The translations under genes were made by a program, and so were the position numbers. A DNA stretch of 16,690 bases. Origin: Candidatus Bathyarchaeota archaeon (GTDB taxonomy: Archaea > Thermoproteota > Bathyarchaeia > Bathyarchaeales > DTEX01). The DNA lies in NCBI GenBank assembly GCA_021158305.1, contig JAGGUU010000186.1:1-16690 (forward strand), given 5' to 3'. Below the pieces are notes generated by a model. The model made no database searches. It had not been told where the DNA came from and saw only the letters and a program-made list of their open reading frames with translations. Below, one piece after another: positions 13,502 to 16,690 of the stretch. Positions within the stretch are counted from its first letter, which is position 1. Each line of letters begins with the position of its first letter.

Positions 13502-13510
13502 AAATAAAAG
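13502..13510 (+). promoter_or_regulatory. TATA-like box for proBA
   Basis: AAATAAAAG about 45 bases before the ATG at 13550 gives a transcript start near 13530 and a short leader with the GAGAGGAG ribosome site. The upstream GTG at 13529 would lie at the transcript end, which further favours ATG 13550. Confidence 0.4.
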
Positions 13511-13549
13511 AATAATTCTGCCTAAAGGGTGAAGAGAGGAGCTCTATCG

Positions 13550-14686
13550 ATGGCTGGCAAGCTTATAGTTGTGAAGGTTGGAACCGGAAGCCTCGTCGGA
13601 GATGATGGAAGCCTCGACCTAAAATCTATGAAGAGAATAGTTGATCAAATAGCACATGTAGTTAAGAAGGGTTACAAGGTAATTCTTGTAACTTCGGGCG
13701 CGATAGCCGCGGGAATAGCGGAGCTCAACGTTAAACCTAACCCAAACGATATAGTCTTCAAGCAAGCATGTGCAGCCACTGGGCAAAGTATACTCATGTC
13801 CCATTATAGAGAATTCTTTAAAGCCTACAATCTGAAGGTGGCACAGGTTCTCTTAACGGAAAGAGACCTTGCTGATCGCGTATCCTATATTCACACATGT
13901 AATGTCCTCGATAGACTTCTCCAGATCGGTGTAATTCCCATAGTTAACGAGAATGACGTGACATCAATCAACGAGATAATCCCCCTAACAAAAGGCCAGA
14001 AAATAAACTTCAGCGATAATGACATCCTCTCAGTTCTAATAGCAAACGCAGTTGAAGCAGACATGGTTGTGATTCTAACAACCGTTGACGGTCTATATAC
14101 GAAGAGTCCAGAAAAACCAGATGCGAAGCTCATACCAGTCGTTGAGAAGATAACCCCTGAAATAAAGAAGGTTGCCGAGGGAAAAAGCAAGTTCGGCCGC
14201 GGAGGAATGAAAACTAAGATTCAAGCCGCCGAAATATCCATGCAGAGCGGAATACCACTCGTAATTGCAAATAGTCAAAGAGAAAATGTGCTCCTAGACT
14301 TGTTAGATGGAAAATCGGTTGGAACATTATTTAAGCCAGAAAGAAAGAAGATCTCAAAGATCAAGAAATGGATAGCGTATGGTGCAGGTACAAAAGGCCA
14401 AATAAAGGTGAATGAGGGGGCGAAGGAGGCTATCCTGAAAGGTGCAAGCTTGCTAGCTGTCGGTATAGAGGCTGTTTCTGGAAGCTTCCAGATTGGAGAG
14501 GTTGTAAGCCTTGTAGGTCCGGATGGTGAAGAGTTCGCTAGGGGAATGGTTAACTACACAAGCGAAGAGATCAATTTAATTAAAGGAATGAATACCTCCC
14601 AAATAAGGAAGACTCTAGGTTATATTAGACAGAAAGAAGTAATAAGTAGAAAACGGATGTTTCTTATGAGGGAGAAGGCAGGTTGA
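13550..14686 (+). CDS. proB: Glutamate 5-kinase
   Basis: Phosphorylates L-glutamate to gamma-glutamyl phosphate with ATP, the first committed step of proline synthesis. From ATG 13550 it has 378 residues. An amino-acid-kinase domain covers about 1-260: KVGTGSL at 9-15, LVTSGAIAAG at 47-56, IVNENDV at 131-137, FSDNDILS at 154-161, TTVDGLY at 177-183 and KFGRGGMKTK at 214-223 in the place of the FGTGGM loop. A PUA domain follows at about 281-355, as in full-length ProB. The start is supported by GAGAGGAG 8 bases upstream, and the GTG at 13529 would only add an unconserved MKRGALS. Its stop overlaps the proA start by four bases, so the two are translationally coupled. In other organisms ProB is inhibited by proline, and that control cannot be judged here. 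Confidence 0.95.
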   Translation: MAGKLIVVKVGTGSLVGDDGSLDLKSMKRIVDQIAHVVKKGYKVILVTSGAIAAGIAELNVKPNPNDIVFKQACAATGQSILMSHYREFFKAYNLKVAQVLLTERDLADRVSYIHTCNVLDRLLQIGVIPIVNENDVTSINEIIPLTKGQKINFSDNDILSVLIANAVEADMVVILTTVDGLYTKSPEKPDAKLIPVVEKITPEIKKVAEGKSKFGRGGMKTKIQAAEISMQSGIPLVIANSQRENVLLDLLDGKSVGTLFKPERKKISKIKKWIAYGAGTKGQIKVNEGAKEAILKGASLLAVGIEAVSGSFQIGEVVSLVGPDGEEFARGMVNYTSEEINLIKGMNTSQIRKTLGYIRQKEVISRKRMFLMREKAG

Positions 14687-15939
14687 CGGTTAGGGAATTA
14701 ATACTGGAAATCTGCAAAAAAGCGAAGACAGCCTCATATGAGCTTGCGAGGCTTCCAACAGAGACGAAGAATCAAGCTCTTCTAAACATGGCGGATGCAT
14801 TAGAGGAGAATACGTCTGAAATTCTCAATGCAAACGAGAAAGATGTTAAAGCCTCAAGGGAGAAGGGTGTTAAAGAAGCCTTACTCGACAGACTCATTCT
14901 AAACGAGAAGAGAATATCAAAGATGGCTCAATGCCTACGTGAGGTCGCTTCTCTTCCCGACCCCGTAGGTGAAATAGTCAGGACGTGGATTAGACCTAAC
15001 GGTCTAATAATAGGTCAGCTAAGAGTCCCCCTCGGAGTAGTTGCTGTCATATACGAATCTAGACCTGACGTTACATCGGATGCCTCTGGCATCTGCCTTA
15101 AGTCCGGAAACGCTGTGATTCTGCGCGGCGGCTCAGATGCGATCAACTCAAACTTGGCGATTGGAAAAGTACTTAGTGAAGCTGCTGTTGATTCTGGAAT
15201 ACCTGAAGGCGCCATTCAAGTTGTTCCGATAACCGAGAGAAGCGCAGCAATCGAGCTTATGAAGATGCGAGATTATGTTGACGTCCTTATTCCGAGAGGA
15301 GGAGCCGGACTAATTCGAGCAGTTATTGAAAACGCAAAGGTTCCGGTGATCGAGACTGGAACAGGAAATTGTCATGTATATGTTGAGGAAGATGCCGATT
15401 TAGAGATGGCCATAAAGGTGGTTATAAACGCGAAGTGTCAGAGACCGGGAACATGTAATGCTGCCGAGAAGCTCCTTGTACATCGAAAGATAGCCTCAAA
15501 ATTCATTCCGATGATCGTTGAGGCCCTTCGAAAACATGGAGTTGAAGTTAGGGGATGTGAGGAAACTCGGAAAATTGTTCCGAATGTTATCCCAGCCACG
15601 GAGGAAGACTGGTATACTGAGTATCTAGACTTAATAATTGCGATTAAAGTTGTTGACGGCTTAGAGGAAGCTATAAACCACATAAACAAGTATGGAACAA
15701 AGCATTCAGATGCTATTCTCACGTCAGATTTCAATAAAGCCTTAAGATTTATCAGAGATGTGGACTCCGCTGCGGTCTACTGGAACGCTTCGACGCGATT
15801 CACCGACGGCAATCAGTATGGGCTTGGCGCTGAGATTGGCATAAGTACCCAAAAAATGCATGCACGCGGGCCAATGAGCGTTCAGCACCTAACAACTGTG
15901 AAGTATTTCGTTCTTGGACGCGGGCATGTAAGAGAGTAA
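14683..15939 (+). CDS. proA: Glutamate-5-semialdehyde dehydrogenase (gamma-glutamyl phosphate reductase)
   Basis: Reduces gamma-glutamyl phosphate with NADPH to glutamate 5-semialdehyde, which cyclises to pyrroline-5-carboxylate. The 418 residues are the normal length of ProA, an aldehyde-dehydrogenase-fold protein. Landmarks are PLGVVAVIYESRPDV at 116-130, KSGNAVILRGGSDA at 140-153 (cofactor region), DVLIPRGGAGLI at 200-211, IETGTGNCHVYV at 223-234, the catalytic cysteine C258 in QRPGTCNAAEK at 253-263, and ARGPMSVQHLTT at 394-405. Start is TTG at 14683, inside the TTGA overlap with the proB stop. proC, which would finish the pathway, is not in the window. ProBA is less usual in archaea than in bacteria, so lateral acquisition is possible, but codon use looks like its neighbours. 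Confidence 0.95.
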   Translation: MTVRELILEICKKAKTASYELARLPTETKNQALLNMADALEENTSEILNANEKDVKASREKGVKEALLDRLILNEKRISKMAQCLREVASLPDPVGEIVRTWIRPNGLIIGQLRVPLGVVAVIYESRPDVTSDASGICLKSGNAVILRGGSDAINSNLAIGKVLSEAAVDSGIPEGAIQVVPITERSAAIELMKMRDYVDVLIPRGGAGLIRAVIENAKVPVIETGTGNCHVYVEEDADLEMAIKVVINAKCQRPGTCNAAEKLLVHRKIASKFIPMIVEALRKHGVEVRGCEETRKIVPNVIPATEEDWYTEYLDLIIAIKVVDGLEEAINHINKYGTKHSDAILTSDFNKALRFIRDVDSAAVYWNASTRFTDGNQYGLGAEIGISTQKMHARGPMSVQHLTTVKYFVLGRGHVRE

Positions 15940-15956
15940 CAGAAACAGTCCCCCTA

Positions 15957-15961
15957 TTTTT
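15957..15961 (+). terminator. Weak T-run between proA and the next gene
   Basis: A T5 run after CCCCCTA in the 39-base gap. It could give partial termination, but the spacing also permits read-through into the NAD-kinase-like gene. Confidence 0.2.
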
Positions 15962-15978
15962 AACAGAAGGAACCCTTC

Positions 15979-16690
15979 ATGAAGAAGTTAGGCTTTATAG
16001 TTAATCCAATAGCTGGTATGGGGGGCGCTGTGGGTCTCAAGGGAACTGATGGAGAAGAAACCTTAAGAAAAGCTATAGCCTTAGGCGCAAAGCCAATAGC
16101 ACCTGCTAGGGCGAAGATCTTTCTCTCACATCTAAAGAAAATCCACAGTGAGGTTCACCTATTAGCCGCTGCGGGAAAGATGGGCGAAGAGGAAGCGAAG
16201 GAAATCGGGTTTGAATGCGTTACCATAGGGGAGCCTAAGGATGAAACAGGCCCTAATGACACGAAGAAAGCAGCTAAGATGATGATTGAGGAGAAAGTGG
16301 ATCTTCTCGTTTTTTGCGGAGGCGACGGGACGGCGCGGGATATAATGGACGTGATTGGGCTAAAGCTTCCCGTGTTAGGGGTTCCAACAGGAGTCAAGAT
16401 GCACAGCGCCGTCTTCGCTCTCAATCCAGAGATCGCTGCACATATTACGGCTAAATTCCTAAGCTCAGAGATTCCGTTGAGAGAGGCCGAGGTTATGGAT
16501 GTTGATGAGGAAGCCTTTAGGCAAGGTCGTCTTTCAGCTAAACTCTATGGATATATGCTGGTGCCATACGAGGCAGAGTATATTCAAGGAGTTAAGATGC
16601 CGAGTTCCCGAAGCAGAAGCGAGCTCAGGAATCAAGCAGCTATAGCCGTTTATATTATTGAGAAGGTTCTTCAGCCCGACGTCATCTATA
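15979..16690 (+). CDS. ATP-NAD kinase-like protein (COG3199 type), C-terminus cut by window edge
   Basis: The ATG at 15979 opens a frame that stays open for 237 codons to the edge. It has the diacylglycerol/NAD-kinase-like fold signatures: N-terminal KLGFIVNPIAGMGG at 3-16, the nucleotide motif CGGDGTARD at 113-121, and LGVPTGVKMHSAVFA at 133-147. This arrangement, with KGTDG just after the first motif, is typical of the archaeal COG3199 group annotated as ATP-NAD kinases, which would make NADP from NAD and ATP. A GAAGG ribosome site lies 8 bases upstream. It follows proA by 39 bases on the same strand, possibly co-transcribed. If so, the supply of NADP for the NADPH-using ProA is a tempting link but unproven. 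The exact substrate of this subgroup is less certain than for classical NadK. Confidence 0.8.
   Translation, partial: MKKLGFIVNPIAGMGGAVGLKGTDGEETLRKAIALGAKPIAPARAKIFLSHLKKIHSEVHLLAAAGKMGEEEAKEIGFECVTIGEPKDETGPNDTKKAAKMMIEEKVDLLVFCGGDGTARDIMDVIGLKLPVLGVPTGVKMHSAVFALNPEIAAHITAKFLSSEIPLREAEVMDVDEEAFRQGRLSAKLYGYMLVPYEAEYIQGVKMPSSRSRSELRNQAAIAVYIIEKVLQPDVIY

Noticed and set aside
1..16690. A CRISPR array, transposon, toxin-antitoxin or phage-defence system
   Set aside because: No regularly spaced repeats, transposase, terminal repeats or defence-domain motifs were seen on either strand. The genes are mostly metabolic or membrane functions.

Overview
The window looks archaeal, most likely from the TACK / Thermoproteota side (Bathyarchaeota-like), but no rRNA is present to settle that. 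The signs are TATA boxes about 25 bases before inferred transcript starts, frequent GTG and TTG starts, AGA/AGG/ATA-rich codon use, a UbiA-family prenyltransferase of the kind that makes archaeal ether lipids, and a tRNA-Leu with an encoded CCA and a bulge-helix-bulge intron at a non-canonical site (29/30). No insertion sequence, CRISPR array, integrase or attachment site was seen.

Layout. Bases 1-1739 (minus): a two-gene unit with a 55-residue membrane protein followed by a large secreted/membrane protein whose reading frame is open through the left edge. Bases 1880-4415 (plus): an ABC exporter ATPase, a multi-span permease and a 41-codon ORF that looks like an isolated signal peptide. Bases 4637-5911: a fucose/arabinose-isomerase-like protein with no sugar genes nearby. 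Bases 5912-6585: a 674-base gap with apparent gene remnants. Bases 6586-8193: a stand-alone FMN (GltS-type) domain protein with an N-terminal cysteine cluster. Bases 8194-8754: a second long gap with only tiny ORFs. Bases 8755-10684: two overlapping paralogous MetE-like barrels. The second keeps all four zinc ligands and the first has lost all four. Bases 10722-12163: a divergent flavin-reductase-like gene and a SIMPL-domain gene, with a perfect inverted repeat between them. Bases 12414-13443 (minus): tRNA-Leu(CAG) with its intron, and the UbiA-family gene. Bases 13550-16690 (plus): proB and proA, overlapping by four bases, then a partial NAD-kinase-like (COG3199-type) gene running off the right edge.

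How the genes work together. ProB and ProA make glutamate semialdehyde from glutamate, ATP and NADPH. The NAD-kinase-like gene behind them may be co-transcribed. The MetE-like pair is best read as a two-chain equivalent of the two-barrel methionine synthase MetE, with one catalytic and one non-catalytic barrel. The ABC ATPase and permease form one exporter. The remaining genes are probably independent units, since each has its own candidate promoter. The points most worth following are the intron-bearing tRNA, the zinc-less MetE paralogue, and the GltS-like protein whose iron-sulfur ligands appear to have moved to the N-terminus.
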